DNA of 64,000 bases from an uncultured Sphingorhabdus sp. (GCA_937873665.1 CALMYW010000309.1:33374-97373), one strand, 5' to 3'; shown: positions 1 to 11,547, counted from the stretch's first letter. The notes: generated from the letters alone by a model not told the origin. Translations and numbers: made by a program.

Positions 1-323
1 GCGTTGAAATGGGAGCCATCCTCGGCCACGTACCGCCCGAAGGCCGCGTCCATCTGCGAGGTTATGCAAGAGACATCGGCCTCGCCTTCCAGATTGTCGA
101 TGACATCATGGATGTCGAGGGCGACGAGGCGCTGGCGGGCAAGGCGCTGCACAAGGATGCCGATGCCGGAAAGGCCACGTTCGTCTCGCTGATGGGCCTT
201 GAACGCGCCAAGCAGCAGGCCGAAATGTTGGTCGAACAATCAGTCAACCATCTGACCAACTATGGCCGGGAAGCAGATTTGCTTCGCGCCATCGCCCGCT
301 ATGTGCTCAAACGGGATCGCTGA
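1..323 (+). CDS. Polyprenyl (farnesyl/geranyl) diphosphate synthase, C-terminal end only
   Basis: This is the 3' end of an isoprenyl diphosphate synthase gene cut by the window edge; the reading frame is open from base 3. The visible ~107 residues contain the second aspartate-rich motif, DDIMD, which binds Mg-diphosphate of isopentenyl diphosphate in this family, followed by the typical KATFVSLMG segment (usually KxTYPxLLG) of short-chain synthases. The family condenses IPP with allylic diphosphates in the cytoplasm to make C15 or longer prenyl chains. Whether this is IspA (C15) or another chain length cannot be told from the tail. The next gene, coaD, follows after 15 bases, so the two may share a transcript. 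Confidence 0.85.
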   Translation, partial: VEMGAILGHVPPEGRVHLRGYARDIGLAFQIVDDIMDVEGDEALAGKALHKDADAGKATFVSLMGLERAKQQAEMLVEQSVNHLTNYGREADLLRAIARYVLKRDR

Positions 324-338
324 GGGGGGGAGAAAAAC

Positions 339-845
339 ATGAAGCGTATCGGCGTCTATCCGGGAACTTTCGACCCGATCACCCTTGGCCATATGGACAT
401 CATCGCGCGCGGTGCAAAGCTGGTCGACGAACTGGTCATCGGCGTGACCACAAATATCGCGAAATCGCCGATGTTCAACGACGACGAGCGGATGGCGATG
501 GTGGAGCGCGAAGTGGCGAGACAGGGAATCAGCAACACCCGCGTCGTCGGCTTCAACTCGTTGCTGATGGACTTTGCCGATGCGCAAGGCGCCGCAGTTG
601 TGATTCGCGGCATTCGGGGCGTGACCGACTTTGAATATGAATATCAACTCACCGGTATGAACCGCCAGCTGAACGACCGGGTGGAAACCATCTTCCTGAT
701 GGCCGATGTTGCTTTGCAGCCTATTGCGAGCCGCCTGGTGAAAGAAATTGCAATCTATGGCGGTGACATTTCCAAATTCGTAACGCCCACCATCCGTGAT
801 GAAGTCGTTAGCAGAGTGGATGAGATTAAACGCAAGAGCGTTTGA
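339..845 (+). CDS. coaD: Phosphopantetheine adenylyltransferase
   Basis: CoaD transfers AMP from ATP to 4'-phosphopantetheine, the penultimate step of coenzyme A synthesis, in the cytosol. The 168-residue protein has the usual family length (about 160). The nucleotidyltransferase TxGH motif is near the N terminus (GTFDPITLGHMD, about residues 9-20), the VIRGIRG segment is in the middle, and the C-terminal SRLVKEIA / KFVTP block matches the family. A purine-rich ribosome site (GGGGGGAG) lies 7 bases before the ATG. It follows the prenyl synthase gene closely and in the same direction. Identification is firm. Confidence 0.95.
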   Translation: MKRIGVYPGTFDPITLGHMDIIARGAKLVDELVIGVTTNIAKSPMFNDDERMAMVEREVARQGISNTRVVGFNSLLMDFADAQGAAVVIRGIRGVTDFEYEYQLTGMNRQLNDRVETIFLMADVALQPIASRLVKEIAIYGGDISKFVTPTIRDEVVSRVDEIKRKSV

Positions 846-946
846 TCCGCATTTTTCCCAACTTTGAAGAACCAGTACATTCCGGAACTTACCCGTCGCA
901 CGCAGGCAGCCTATCAGTCCCGCAAAAGCAGCGAAGGGAAATGCAC

Positions 947-1378
947 ATGCTACGTTCGATCATGGCGGCGGCTATCATATTTGCCGTTCCGGCAAGTGCT
1001 ATCGCCCAGTCCTATAATAGTTCCGACCTCGGCCAAACTGCCGACAAAAGGATAAGCTTAGGCCTGACCATACCTGTCGGCCATGGTGGCAAGGCGCAGG
1101 AGCGCAAGCCCCGGCTTGAACTCGGTTTCGATCATCGTGCCAGCCAACAATCCGTTGCAGTTGTCGGAACCGATTTGAAAGCCCTGAACAATCAAAAAGC
1201 GCGAATCGGGTTAAGTCTGTCCAAAGACCCGCATCTGATGCTCAATGGCCGAGAAGTGCCCAAAGTTGACGGGCGGTATAACATGTCAACAGTGGCATGG
1301 ATCGGGATAGGCTTGGTGGTAGCGGCCGGCATCGGAGTGGCTGTTGTGGCGCACATAGCCGAATCGAGATCCGAATAG
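947..1378 (+). CDS. Small exported protein of unknown function with C-terminal membrane anchor
   Basis: I do not recognise this family. The open frame extends upstream to 842, but an AAGGGA ribosome site at 934-939 is spaced for the ATG at 947 (941 is also possible), giving about 143 residues. The new N terminus is a typical signal peptide (LRSIMAAAIIFAVPASAIAQ). The mature part has alternating polar/hydrophobic stretches that look like beta strands (KRISLGLTIPVG, PRLELGFDHR, ARIGLSLSKD). The C terminus is one hydrophobic helix (VAWIGIGLVVAAGIGVAVVA) followed by a short charged tail, so the product is probably anchored in the inner membrane or is a small envelope protein. It overlaps nothing once the later start is used. 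Confidence 0.6.
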   Translation: MLRSIMAAAIIFAVPASAIAQSYNSSDLGQTADKRISLGLTIPVGHGGKAQERKPRLELGFDHRASQQSVAVVGTDLKALNNQKARIGLSLSKDPHLMLNGREVPKVDGRYNMSTVAWIGIGLVVAAGIGVAVVAHIAESRSE

Positions 1379-1390
1379 CGCGACTGATGC

Positions 1391-1882
1391 CTAATCAGCC
1401 TCTGCTGGCTCGGGCAATTCGAGATATTCCTTACGGATTTTGATGGCATTGGTCGCAAGCCAGACTTCGCGCACAAATGCGGCCAGTGCTGCAGAGAGCA
1501 ACATAAGAGCCAGAATGAAGACCGCAACGATCAGTTCGGCTGCGGAAAAATCCGACAGTCCCATCAAAAACAGCAGGCCGATCATCACGCAAACACACAC
1601 GGCCGCCAACACCGCAAGCAGGATCGATTTACCGACAACCCACATGCGCTTTTCCAGCAGGCGCAGCTCGAGGACAAGATTGACAAGGTCTTTGCCGCTG
1701 ACCTGCGCGTGCTTCTCTTCAAGGCGACGCGAACGGTCAACGATACGCGACAAGCGCCCGGTTAGCACGTTCAACAGGCTGCCTACCGCAACGAGCAGGA
1801 AAGCCGGTGTCAGCGCGGTTTGTACCACGCGGATCACCGATTCCAGCTCGACGCCCCACTGAACGTGCAACAGCGGGTTCAC
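1391..1882 (-). CDS. DUF2721 family membrane protein
   Basis: The 163-residue protein has the DUF2721 pattern: an N-terminal membrane helix (ALTPAFLLVAVGSLLNVL) followed by a conserved polar segment (GRLSRIVDRSRRLEE), then two further hydrophobic helices around residues 82-105 and 112-138. Members are inner-membrane proteins of unknown function. Its ATG overlaps the stop codon of the upstream acyl-CoA ligase gene in an ATGA tetranucleotide, so the two are translationally coupled. What links a DUF2721 protein with an acyl-CoA ligase is not evident. Confidence 0.8.
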   Translation of the reverse strand: MNPLLHVQWGVELESVIRVVQTALTPAFLLVAVGSLLNVLTGRLSRIVDRSRRLEEKHAQVSGKDLVNLVLELRLLEKRMWVVGKSILLAVLAAVCVCVMIGLLFLMGLSDFSAAELIVAVFILALMLLSAALAAFVREVWLATNAIKIRKEYLELPEPAEAD

Positions 1883-3447
1883 GCAATTTCTTTCCCGGCG
1901 ACCATGTCGCGCAGTTCGGTTTTCAGCAGTTTTCCGATATGACTGCGCGGCATTTCGTCGATCTGGAAGAGCGCGGAGAGGCGCTGGGTCTTGCCCAATT
2001 GCTCGTTGGCGGCAGACAGCAAGGCATCGGTATCCAGCTCGACGCCTTTGCCACCAGTCACAAAGCCGACCGGGGTTTCACCCCAGCGCTCGCTGGGTAC
2101 GCCGATGACGGCGGCTTCCTCAACACCCAGCAGACCGAGCAATATACCTTCCAGATCGACCGGATAGATGTTGAAACCGCCCGAAATGATCATGTCTTTT
2201 GAACGGCCCAGCAGTTCAACAAAGCCATCGGCATCGACGCGCCCGATATCGCCCATACGCTGCCAGACACTGCCGTCTTCCGGATCAAGCCAGTAACCTT
2301 CGCGGGTTTTTTCGGGCTGGTTCTGGTAGCCCGACATCATTGTTGCCGAGCGCCCCACCAGCTCGCCAATCTCGCCTGACGGCAAACGGTTGCCCGCTTC
2401 ATCGATTGTGAAAACTTCGCTACCCTTCCAGGGTATACCAACGGTGTGCAGCTTGTCGGGATGCTCATGCGCCTGCAGCAGGCAAACGACGCCACCTTCG
2501 GTCATCGAATAGATTTCGACCAGACCGCCCGGCCAGCGTTTCAGCACATCGGCCTTGAGTGCCGGGGCAAAGGGGGCGCTGGTGCAATATTTCAGCCAAT
2601 AGCTCGACAGGTCATACTCATCGAACTTCTCATATTCCATCAAGCGCTTATACTGGACCGGTACCAGCATCGTGTGGGTGATACGGTGCTTTTGCGCACG
2701 CTCCAGATAGCCGACTGTGTCGAATTTGGGCATCATGTGCAGCGTGCCGCCATAGGCCAGCGTCGGAATGACCAGTGCCAACGTGGTGTTCGAATATAGC
2801 GGGGTCGAAGCGAGCGAGGCAGCTTCGGGGGCGCCATAGCCGGTGTTGGCACCGACGCAGGCGTGCAGCCAGCGCATCTGGCGCGAATGGATGATGCCCT
2901 TGGGCGTTCCCGTTGTCCCGCTCGAATAGATGATGTTGAACGGATCTTTCGGACCGCAGCCATGCGGTGCGGCCTCCGTACCTTCCTCGGCCATCCAGCC
3001 GAAAATGTCCGGATTGTCGCCCAAAGGAGCATCCAACATGATGGTCTTGACCGGCGGCAAATCCCGCCCCGCAAGATCAGCCAGCTTGGGTGCATCAATG
3101 AACAGGTGAATCGCACCCGAATCCTTGAGCATCGCCTCCAGTTGCTGCGGCGTTGCCGAAGTAGTGAGCGGCGCTGCGCAGCCACCGGCGCGAATGGCCC
3201 CGAGATAGGCCAGCGCATAGCGCACCGTGCTGGTGCCCAGAATTGCAACTGCCTGCCCCTTTTGCAGTCCATCGCGTTGCAATTGTGCTGCAATCCGCTC
3301 GACCAGCGCGGCGACTTCGCTCCAGGTCAGGCTCTCGATTCCATCATCAAGCGCAACGCGGTCCGGTCGCTGTTGCCCATAAGCGGCGATCAGGCCGCTA
3401 TAATCTCCAAAGGGTTTTTCCAGTTCGGCCGCCGGGTCGAATGTCAT
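1879..3447 (-). CDS. AMP-forming acyl-CoA synthetase/ligase family protein
   Basis: A 522-residue member of the ANL (acyl/aryl-CoA synthetase) superfamily, which activates a carboxylic acid to an acyl-adenylate and then to a CoA thioester. Visible motifs in order: the P-loop-like YSSGTTGTPKG (about residue 173), the adenine-binding YSMTEGG (about 314), the hinge GDIGRVDADGFVELLGRSKDMI with the GFNIYP sequence, and the C-terminal catalytic Lys in HIGKLLKTELRD. The start has an AGGAGAG ribosome site. It is divergent from gyrB across 124 bases and overlaps the DUF2721 gene. The substrate cannot be predicted; long-chain or aromatic acids are both possible. Confidence 0.85.
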   Translation of the reverse strand: MTFDPAAELEKPFGDYSGLIAAYGQQRPDRVALDDGIESLTWSEVAALVERIAAQLQRDGLQKGQAVAILGTSTVRYALAYLGAIRAGGCAAPLTTSATPQQLEAMLKDSGAIHLFIDAPKLADLAGRDLPPVKTIMLDAPLGDNPDIFGWMAEEGTEAAPHGCGPKDPFNIIYSSGTTGTPKGIIHSRQMRWLHACVGANTGYGAPEAASLASTPLYSNTTLALVIPTLAYGGTLHMMPKFDTVGYLERAQKHRITHTMLVPVQYKRLMEYEKFDEYDLSSYWLKYCTSAPFAPALKADVLKRWPGGLVEIYSMTEGGVVCLLQAHEHPDKLHTVGIPWKGSEVFTIDEAGNRLPSGEIGELVGRSATMMSGYQNQPEKTREGYWLDPEDGSVWQRMGDIGRVDADGFVELLGRSKDMIISGGFNIYPVDLEGILLGLLGVEEAAVIGVPSERWGETPVGFVTGGKGVELDTDALLSAANEQLGKTQRLSALFQIDEMPRSHIGKLLKTELRDMVAGKEIA

Positions 3448-3496
3448 CTCATCTCTCTCCTTGTTTCCCGGATTGCTTAAGCTGACGAATCGATAA

Positions 3497-6112
<2,616 letters not shown>

Positions 6113-6175
6113 GGCGCATTCGCACTGGTGCATAGTAAGGCTGGAGATTGAAACTGGCTGCCTTAGGTTGGCAGA

Positions 6176-7057
6176 GTGGTTGTCGTTGTCCTTAAATCTC
6201 AGATAGTCCGGCTAATGGCGCTGGTCATCGCTGCGATGGCGCTTTCGTCATGCCTCTATCTTCCGGGCCAATATGAGAGCCTGCTGCGGATATCGCGCAA
6301 CGGACAGTTTGAATTCCAATATAGCGGCCAGATAAGATTTGCACCCGCAGGTGTGGGCAAAAGGAACGCTGCGGACAACGCAACCTGGTCCGACATGATG
6401 GCCTATTGTTATGACGAAAAGGGCAATCTTCAGACAGTTCGAGACAAAGCAGGCCAGATCGATCCTTCCTGCACGCCCGAGAAAGTTGCCGAGCGCAAAT
6501 TGGAATGGGAGCGCAAACATCAGGAGCAACGCGAAGAGGAGGCGATGGTCGTCAATCTGCTCGGCTTCAATCCGTTCAACGATGCGGACAATCATGCAAT
6601 CGCCGAGAAACTGATGCGTTATGATGGCTGGAAACAGGTCCGATATCGCGGGCGAGGTATATTTGATGTCGAATATGCCATCACCGGAAAGACGGACCGT
6701 GATTTCATTTTCCCGACCATTCCAGGCGTTCAGATCAACTATCCTTTTGTCTCGCTACGCCGTCGAACCGACAATGAAGTCGAAATCAAAGCAACGGGGC
6801 TGGCAGGTTCAGGATTACCGATCTTTGTGCGAAACAGCGATATTATAGCGCAATCGGATGATCCCGAAAGTAAGGCATCCGACCCACGCTATTGGATAGC
6901 AGGCACGTTCGTGATCGAAGGCGACAAACAGTTCGAGAGCGAGAATGGTGAAGCGGCGGGATTGAACCGTATCCAATGGCAGATTGACGGAACGACTGCG
7001 TTGGTCCCTGAAGCAGAATTTTTGCTGGACGATATTCTACCGACTACCGCCCGGTGA
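6176..7057 (+). CDS. Predicted lipoprotein of unknown function
   Basis: I do not recognise the family. The protein begins with a hydrophobic signal ending in a clear lipobox (ALSSC, Cys about residue 26 from the GTG at 6176), so it should be lipidated and periplasmic or outer-membrane attached. The start is uncertain: GTG 6176 or ATG 6215, neither with a good ribosome site; the later start still leaves a short signal. The body (about 265 residues) begins with the tract RISRNGQFEFQYSGQIRF and contains a charged helix (KVAERKLEWERKHQEQREEEA) and beta-rich C-terminal half. It sits alone after gyrB and its last 14 bases overlap the convergent small exported protein gene. Confidence 0.6.
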   Translation: MVVVVLKSQIVRLMALVIAAMALSSCLYLPGQYESLLRISRNGQFEFQYSGQIRFAPAGVGKRNAADNATWSDMMAYCYDEKGNLQTVRDKAGQIDPSCTPEKVAERKLEWERKHQEQREEEAMVVNLLGFNPFNDADNHAIAEKLMRYDGWKQVRYRGRGIFDVEYAITGKTDRDFIFPTIPGVQINYPFVSLRRRTDNEVEIKATGLAGSGLPIFVRNSDIIAQSDDPESKASDPRYWIAGTFVIEGDKQFESENGEAAGLNRIQWQIDGTTALVPEAEFLLDDILPTTAR

Positions 7058-7424
7058 TTTCGCCTGAACGGCTGCTGTCCAGCCTGGCAAGCATCGGATA
7101 TAATTCCTTGCAAGCCAGTTCGAGTGCCGTCCATTGTTTGGCCGTATCGCGCAGCTCTCCAGCCGCCAGCGTTTCCAGATATTCGGCTTTACGCTGGCCG
7201 AGATCTGTTTCGACTGCATTGGCATCATTGTCGTCTGACAGCATGGCTCGTGCCGTTGCGGCAAAATCGGCGGCTACCGCCTTTTGGGAATCACCTGCGG
7301 CTTCGCCCTCGTCCCTGTCCAGACGTTCGCCTTCAATTGTGTGGAACGCCGCGCAACGAAGCAACGCGTCGTAAGTTTCCGCATCGGCGGGCTGCGCAAG
7401 CAGGAGGAAAGGCAAGATGAGCAT
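7044..7424 (-). CDS. Small exported protein with conserved Cys pair, paralogue of its neighbour
   Basis: 126 residues with a signal peptide (MLILPFLLLAQPADA) and a soluble, mostly helical body. Just after the signal is LLRCAAFHTIEGE and near the C terminus LACKELYPMLARL. The neighbouring gene at 7472-7900 encodes a protein with the same arrangement (TGCAAYHVYTAS ... KQVCIQFEPAAAAI), so the two look like diverged tandem copies with one Cys at each end, which could form a disulphide in the periplasm. The function is unknown to me. It is 47 bases downstream of the paralogue in the same direction. Confidence 0.55.
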   Translation of the reverse strand: MLILPFLLLAQPADAETYDALLRCAAFHTIEGERLDRDEGEAAGDSQKAVAADFAATARAMLSDDNDANAVETDLGQRKAEYLETLAAGELRDTAKQWTALELACKELYPMLARLDSSRSGEITGR

Positions 7425-7471
7425 CGGTCCTACTTAACCCAAAGTCATGACCGTTCGCTGAACAAACAGGT

Positions 7472-7900
7472 TCATTGGGGCTCGGGTGCTAGACCGGCTT
7501 CGTCGACGATGGCCGCCGCGGCTGGTTCAAACTGGATGCAGACCTGCTTCAATTCTTCCATTTCGCGCTTGTGCTGCTCTGGCTCAACGGAGACTGAATC
7601 CTCATACAGTCCCTCGACCGTTTCCTCGATCTTGGCTTCGGCAGCATCCGGATTGTCTTCGGGAAATTTTGCATAGGATGCGAGCAGGAACAGGATGGCC
7701 TTTTGTTCACCGAATTTCGCCTCTTCACTGCCCGGTGTAGCCAATGACGCTGTATAGACATGATATGCTGCGCAACCGGTGGCGGCATCAAACAGTGCAG
7801 CATCGTTCGCCTTCTGGTCGGTTGCCACGTCGGCGGGCTGTTCAGCAGGTGCCGGTTCGGCAGCAGCAAGCGCAGCGATCAGGAGCAGCGTTGCTGCCAT
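7472..7900 (-). CDS. Small exported protein with conserved Cys pair
   Basis: 142 residues: a short signal peptide (AATLLLIAALAAAEPAPA), an acidic Pro/Ala/Asp-rich linker, then a helical body with CAAYH near residue 43 and VC near residue 122. The CAAxH and distal Cys positions match the downstream gene product, giving a pair of paralogues. The acidic composition (many Glu/Asp/Gln) and lack of membrane helices beyond the signal suggest a soluble periplasmic protein. Unknown function; no database family comes to mind with confidence. Confidence 0.55.
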   Translation of the reverse strand: MAATLLLIAALAAAEPAPAEQPADVATDQKANDAALFDAATGCAAYHVYTASLATPGSEEAKFGEQKAILFLLASYAKFPEDNPDAAEAKIEETVEGLYEDSVSVEPEQHKREMEELKQVCIQFEPAAAAIVDEAGLAPEPQ

Positions 7901-7955
7901 CGATATTCCTTTCAGTTTATTGCGATCTGGTCGGTGCGAGATTGCAGACGGCTTG

Positions 7956-8711
7956 TCAATCGGCAGCGATGGCGGCCGCCTGCCATGCGGGAAGCTTCAT
8001 ATCGGCCATATTCTCAACCCTGCGCAGTTCGACCGCAAGGCCCAGTTCGGGATAGCGGGCACGCGCCTTCGCCGGATCAGCATCGGCTATCGGTACGACC
8101 ACCAGCCGCCGGTTGACCTTTTGCCGCCAGTTCATCCGCGCGGTATTTTCCTGCCCGACATAACAACCCTTGGTGAACGACACGCCGTTCAGTTCGGCGG
8201 CATTGGTTTCCAGCCACAGCGTCGCATCGCTGCCCAGTTCGGCAAGCCCTTCCGGAACGCCAAGCGACAGGCGGTGTGCGCGGTAGAAGGCGCTGATATC
8301 GACATCATCATCGGCAACCGGCGCGATCCAGCGTACCCCCAGTTCGGGCAGGCGCGGATCGGAGGGGCGGTCGGGTGCCGCTGCGGCCCAATATACACCC
8401 AGCGCCAGATCAACGGATATCGCGATTTTCCTTCGCAAGCGGTAGATCGACAAGCGGCGAGCGAGTGCCTCCGCTTGCGCCGTTTCGCAATCGATCAGCA
8501 CATCCGACTGTCCTGAGCTTGTCGAAGGATCGGCCCATAAAAAGAAATCAAACAAAGCTTTGCCTTGCGGCGTCAGCAGACCGGCCCACAGCGGCAGTTC
8601 CGCTTGCGTATCGTTGGTCACCAGGCCTTGAAGGAACGCACGAACATCCTCCCCCTCTTCCTGAGGAGACAGGCGAATAATGGCGCGATCGAACAATCGG
8701 GGTGCAGACAT
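7956..8711 (-). CDS. ygfZ: Folate-binding YgfZ/GcvT-like protein (iron-sulphur cluster maintenance)
   Basis: A 251-residue member of the YgfZ/COG0354 group (IBA57 in mitochondria), which uses tetrahydrofolate to support assembly or repair of Fe-S enzymes. The signature KGCYVGQE is present in SFTKGCYVGQENTARM at about residue 175, with the conserved Cys. The frame is open far upstream, but conservation begins at the ATG at 8711 (MSAPRLFDRAII). Residues around 61-70 read DPSTSSGQS, which is the translation of a dispersed repeat (see 8508-8530) and appears to be an in-frame insertion in the family alignment. It diverges from pyrC with only 38 bases between; no ribosome site is visible, and a TATCTG hexamer lies 6 bases before the start. 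Confidence 0.85.
   Translation of the reverse strand: MSAPRLFDRAIIRLSPQEEGEDVRAFLQGLVTNDTQAELPLWAGLLTPQGKALFDFFLWADPSTSSGQSDVLIDCETAQAEALARRLSIYRLRRKIAISVDLALGVYWAAAAPDRPSDPRLPELGVRWIAPVADDDVDISAFYRAHRLSLGVPEGLAELGSDATLWLETNAAELNGVSFTKGCYVGQENTARMNWRQKVNRRLVVVPIADADPAKARARYPELGLAVELRRVENMADMKLPAWQAAAIAAD
8508..8530. repeat. Dispersed CTGAGCTTGTCGAAGG repeat, copy inside ygfZ
   Basis: CTGTCCTGAGCTTGTCGAAG matches the core shared with the repeats at 50245 and 54972. It is read through in frame by ygfZ on the minus strand as DPSTSSGQ, so the element has contributed coding sequence. Confidence 0.7.
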
Positions 8712-8749
8712 GGGTGACAGATAGGGAGGCACGCGACTAAAGGGAAGCC

Positions 8750-9793
8750 ATGACCGTGACGACTCTGACGATCCGCCGCCCCGACGACTGGCATGTACAT
8801 CTGCGCGATGGGGAGATGCTGAAAGGCGTGCTGCCCTATACCGCGCGCCAATTCGCCCGCGCCATCGTGATGCCGAACCTGTCGCCACCGGTTACGACGA
8901 CCGAGGCCGGACGTGCCTATCGCGATCGCATCCTTGCGGCCTTACCCGAAGGGATGGCGTTCGAACCGCTGATGACCTGTTACCTCACCGATACGCTGTC
9001 GCCTGAGGAGGTCGCCCGCGGCCATGCAGAGGGGGTGTTCACCGCCGCCAAACTCTATCCCGCGCACGCAACAACCGGCAGCGCGCACGGTGTAACCGAT
9101 GTCGCCAACATCTATCCGGTGCTCGAACGCATGCAGGCGATCGGCATGCCGCTTTTGATCCATGGCGAGGTCACCGACCATGAGGTCGATATCTTTGACC
9201 GCGAGGCGGTATTTATCGAGCGCACGCTGAACCATATCGTCCGTGACTTTCCGGATTTGCGGATCGTCTTCGAACATATCACCACGGCTGAAGCGGTCGA
9301 TTTCGTGACCGCTTCTGGCCCGAATATCGGTGCAACCATCACACCACAACATCTGCATATCAACCGCAATGCCATGTTCGTCGGTGGTATCCGCCCGCAC
9401 GCTTATTGCCTGCCCGTCGCCAAGCGCGAGAAGCACCGGCTGGCGCTGCGCAAGGCGGCAGTTTGGGGCAACCCCAAATTCTTCCTCGGCACCGATAGCG
9501 CCCCGCATGCAGTATCGGCCAAGGAATCAGCCTGCGGTTGTGCAGGCATTTTCAACGCGCCTTATGCGATTGAAAGCTATGCGACGGTGTTTGAAGAGGA
9601 AGGGGCGTTGGAAAAGCTGGAAGGCTTTGCTTCCGAATTCGGCCCCCGTTTTTACGGCCTGCCGCTCAATGACGAGATGGTCACGCTGGAACAGGCCCCG
9701 GTAGAAGTACCACTGTCGGTCGATGCCAATGGTACGCCGGTTTCACCCTTCCACGCGGGCGAAACCATCGGCTGGAAACTGTTATCCGCCTGA
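8750..9793 (+). CDS. pyrC: Dihydroorotase
   Basis: PyrC cyclises N-carbamoyl-aspartate to dihydroorotate in pyrimidine synthesis. The 347-residue protein is the class II (E. coli PyrC) type by length and motifs: metal ligands HVHLRDGEM at about 16-18, the Lys that is carboxylated in [11 protein letters not shown] (about residue 102), HGEVTD (about 139), EHITT (about 177) and TDSAPH (about 250). AGGGAAG precedes the ATG at a proper distance. It diverges from ygfZ and converges with rarD, overlapping that gene by 12 bases at the stop codons. Confidence 0.95.
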   Translation: MTVTTLTIRRPDDWHVHLRDGEMLKGVLPYTARQFARAIVMPNLSPPVTTTEAGRAYRDRILAALPEGMAFEPLMTCYLTDTLSPEEVARGHAEGVFTAAKLYPAHATTGSAHGVTDVANIYPVLERMQAIGMPLLIHGEVTDHEVDIFDREAVFIERTLNHIVRDFPDLRIVFEHITTAEAVDFVTASGPNIGATITPQHLHINRNAMFVGGIRPHAYCLPVAKREKHRLALRKAAVWGNPKFFLGTDSAPHAVSAKESACGCAGIFNAPYAIESYATVFEEEGALEKLEGFASEFGPRFYGLPLNDEMVTLEQAPVEVPLSVDANGTPVSPFHAGETIGWKLLSA

Positions 9794-10672
9794 TCGCATC
9801 CGGCGAAAAGCGTCGATGCTGAACAAGGCAATCGCGGTCCAGATCAGCGCGAAGCAGGCCAGCTTGGTCGCATCGAGCGGTTCATCATAGGCAAAGGCGC
9901 CGAGGAAGAAGACGATCGTCGGGGCCAGATATTGCACGAACCCCAGCGCGGTATATCTCATCCGCCGCGCGGCTGTCGCAAAGAGCAGCAGCGGGATAAC
10001 GGTGATCGCCCCGCCAGCCGCGAGCAAAGCCTCGGTTCCGATGTCACGAAAACCTCCAGCTTGCGAAACACTCCAGATGCAAACGGCCAGCGCAATCGGA
10101 CCGAGCAGGCACATCTCGACCGCGAGGCCCGGAACCGAACCCGTCGGCGCGGTCTTGCGGACGAGGCCGTAAGTGCCAAAGCTGAAAGCCAAAGTCAGGC
10201 TGATCCAAACGGTTTCGAGCGAACCGGCGAGCAAAATTGCCACGCCCATTCCAGCCACGGCGACCGCCCAGCCCTGCCGCTTGGTCAGGCGTTCGCCAAG
10301 AAACAACCGCCCCAGCAGCACGTTGACCAGTGGGTTGAGATAATAGCCGATGCTCGTCGCCAGCACGCGGTCGGTGGTAATCGCCCAGACATAGACCAGC
10401 CAGTTGATCGCAATCAGCACCGCCGACAGCATCATCGCACGGCGAGCCTTGGGATTGGCAATGGCAGCGGTAAATTCGCCCCATTGGCTGCGGAAATAGA
10501 GAATGATGAAAACGACGGGCACCGACCAGACGATGCGGAACGCCAATATGTCGAGCGCCGGTACCCTCGCCAGCAGCTTGAAATAGACCGGCAGGAATCC
10601 CCAGATCAGATAGGCTGAAAAGGCGTAGGGAAGCCCACCGCCTTGCGGCGTCTGCTGGTTGGCGGTGGTCAT
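9782..10672 (-). CDS. rarD: RarD-like EamA-family permease
   Basis: A 296-residue integral membrane protein of the drug/metabolite transporter superfamily with about ten predicted helices in two EamA halves. The N-terminal sequence [19 protein letters not shown] and [17 protein letters not shown] are typical of the RarD subfamily, whose E. coli member was linked to chloramphenicol resistance but whose substrate is unsettled. The frame is open to 10807, but conservation starts at the ATG at 10672. Its 3' end overlaps the convergent pyrC end. Confidence 0.8.
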   Translation of the reverse strand: MTTANQQTPQGGGLPYAFSAYLIWGFLPVYFKLLARVPALDILAFRIVWSVPVVFIILYFRSQWGEFTAAIANPKARRAMMLSAVLIAINWLVYVWAITTDRVLATSIGYYLNPLVNVLLGRLFLGERLTKRQGWAVAVAGMGVAILLAGSLETVWISLTLAFSFGTYGLVRKTAPTGSVPGLAVEMCLLGPIALAVCIWSVSQAGGFRDIGTEALLAAGGAITVIPLLLFATAARRMRYTALGFVQYLAPTIVFFLGAFAYDEPLDATKLACFALIWTAIALFSIDAFRRMRSGG

Positions 10673-10688
10673 GTCTGTTTGGTTCGGA

Positions 10689-10910
10689 TCAAATAATCCC
10701 GCCGCCCAGCCACAGCCGAATGGCGCAAATAGCGACGACGACGAGGCAGAAGTTGCGGCCTGCATTCTTTTCGGACGCAAAACCAAAGGCGACCCCTGCG
10801 CCCGCAATGACGATGATCAGCCAGTTGAGCCAGCCCAGCAACGGGAAGAATGCGGGAATAGCCAATACCAGTGCGATCAGGCCGAGGATGAATGCTATGA
10901 TGTTTGCCAT
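10689..10910 (-). CDS. Small hydrophobic membrane protein
   Basis: 73 residues from the ATG at 10910 (MANIIAFILGLIALVLAIPAFFPLLGW), with two or three membrane-spanning segments and little loop sequence. I do not recognise a function. No Shine-Dalgarno precedes the start; instead a well-formed promoter ends 7 bases upstream (10918-10946), which supports this start over the in-frame ATGs further upstream. It lies 16 bases upstream of rarD in the same direction and may be co-transcribed with it. Confidence 0.6.
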   Translation of the reverse strand: MANIIAFILGLIALVLAIPAFFPLLGWLNWLIIVIAGAGVAFGFASEKNAGRNFCLVVVAICAIRLWLGGGII

Positions 10911-10917
10911 ATGTCGA

Positions 10918-10946
10918 AGACTAGGCATCGTATGCTCGCTTGGCAA
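10918..10946 (-). promoter_or_regulatory. Predicted leaderless promoter of the 73-residue membrane protein
   Basis: On the minus strand: TTGCCA (10946-10941), 17-base spacer, TAGTCT (10923-10918), then seven bases to the ATG. Transcription is predicted to begin at the start codon. Confidence 0.45.
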
Positions 10947-11065
10947 GCATAGTCAGCGCCACGCTTCGACGCTCGCACGAAACCGTTCGACCAACAAATT
11001 CGCTTCCGTCTAGATTTCGTTCATCTAAAATCGGCGCATTGGCTGCAACCAATAAGGAGAAGATC

Positions 11066-11410
11066 GTGAAGAAGCTGATCGCAACCACAGCCGCATTTGC
11101 CCTCGCGCTGCCAGGCGTAGCGCTTGCAGATCCACCGCGCCATGCCCCGGCACATGGATATTACAAGAAAAAGCAACGTAATGCCGAGCCGATCTATCGC
11201 GACACCCGCGTGTGGCGTGGCGACGATGATCGCTATTATTGCCGCCGAAGCGATGGCACCACGGGCATGATCATCGGTGCCGCAGGCGGTGCGTTGATCG
11301 GTCGTGCCATCGACACCCGCGGCGACCGCGCGCTTGGCACGATCCTGGGTGCCGCCGGGGGCGCGATCCTTGGCCGGCAAATTGATCGTGACCGCTATCG
11401 CTGTAGGTAG
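11066..11410 (+). CDS. Glycine-zipper 2TM domain exported protein
   Basis: 114 residues starting at a GTG (11066) behind a strong AAGGAGA ribosome site. A signal peptide (KKLIATTAAFALALPGVALA) is followed by a basic His/Tyr/Lys-rich stretch, a WRGDDDRYYCRRSDGTTG segment, and two glycine-zipper helices (GMIIGAAGGALIGRAID and GTILGAAGGAILGRQID). This arrangement is that of the glycine-zipper 2TM family (Rickettsia 17-kDa antigen-like, RcnB/YMGG-like), envelope proteins of general or unknown role. The C-terminal zipper pair is a near-exact tandem duplication at protein level. Confidence 0.75.
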   Translation: MKKLIATTAAFALALPGVALADPPRHAPAHGYYKKKQRNAEPIYRDTRVWRGDDDRYYCRRSDGTTGMIIGAAGGALIGRAIDTRGDRALGTILGAAGGAILGRQIDRDRYRCR

Positions 11411-11431
11411 GCGTTTATTCTTAACTCAACT

Positions 11432-11520
11432 TTCGTCATCCCCGCGAAGGCGGGGATCCATCTCCGGTATTTGAAATTCGACGGCAGGTGATGGATTCCC
11501 ACTTCCGCGGGAATGACGAA
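11432..11520. repeat. Family A palindromic repeat, copy A1
   Basis: TTCGTCATCCCCGCGAAGGC at the left end and a complementary TTCCGCGGGAATGACGAA at the right end flank an 89-base unit. The left arm is itself a hairpin (CCCCGC-GAAG-GCGGGG). It lies between the glycine-zipper gene and the convergent P450 gene. Confidence 0.85.
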
Positions 11521-11547
11521 GCAAAGGCTTATCCGAACGCCGATTCT

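Noticed and set aside
1208..1230. Possible further copy of the CTGAGCTTGTCGAAGG repeat (reads GLSLSKD in the small exported protein)
   Set aside because: Only about 11 of 16 core positions match; chance resemblance cannot be excluded.
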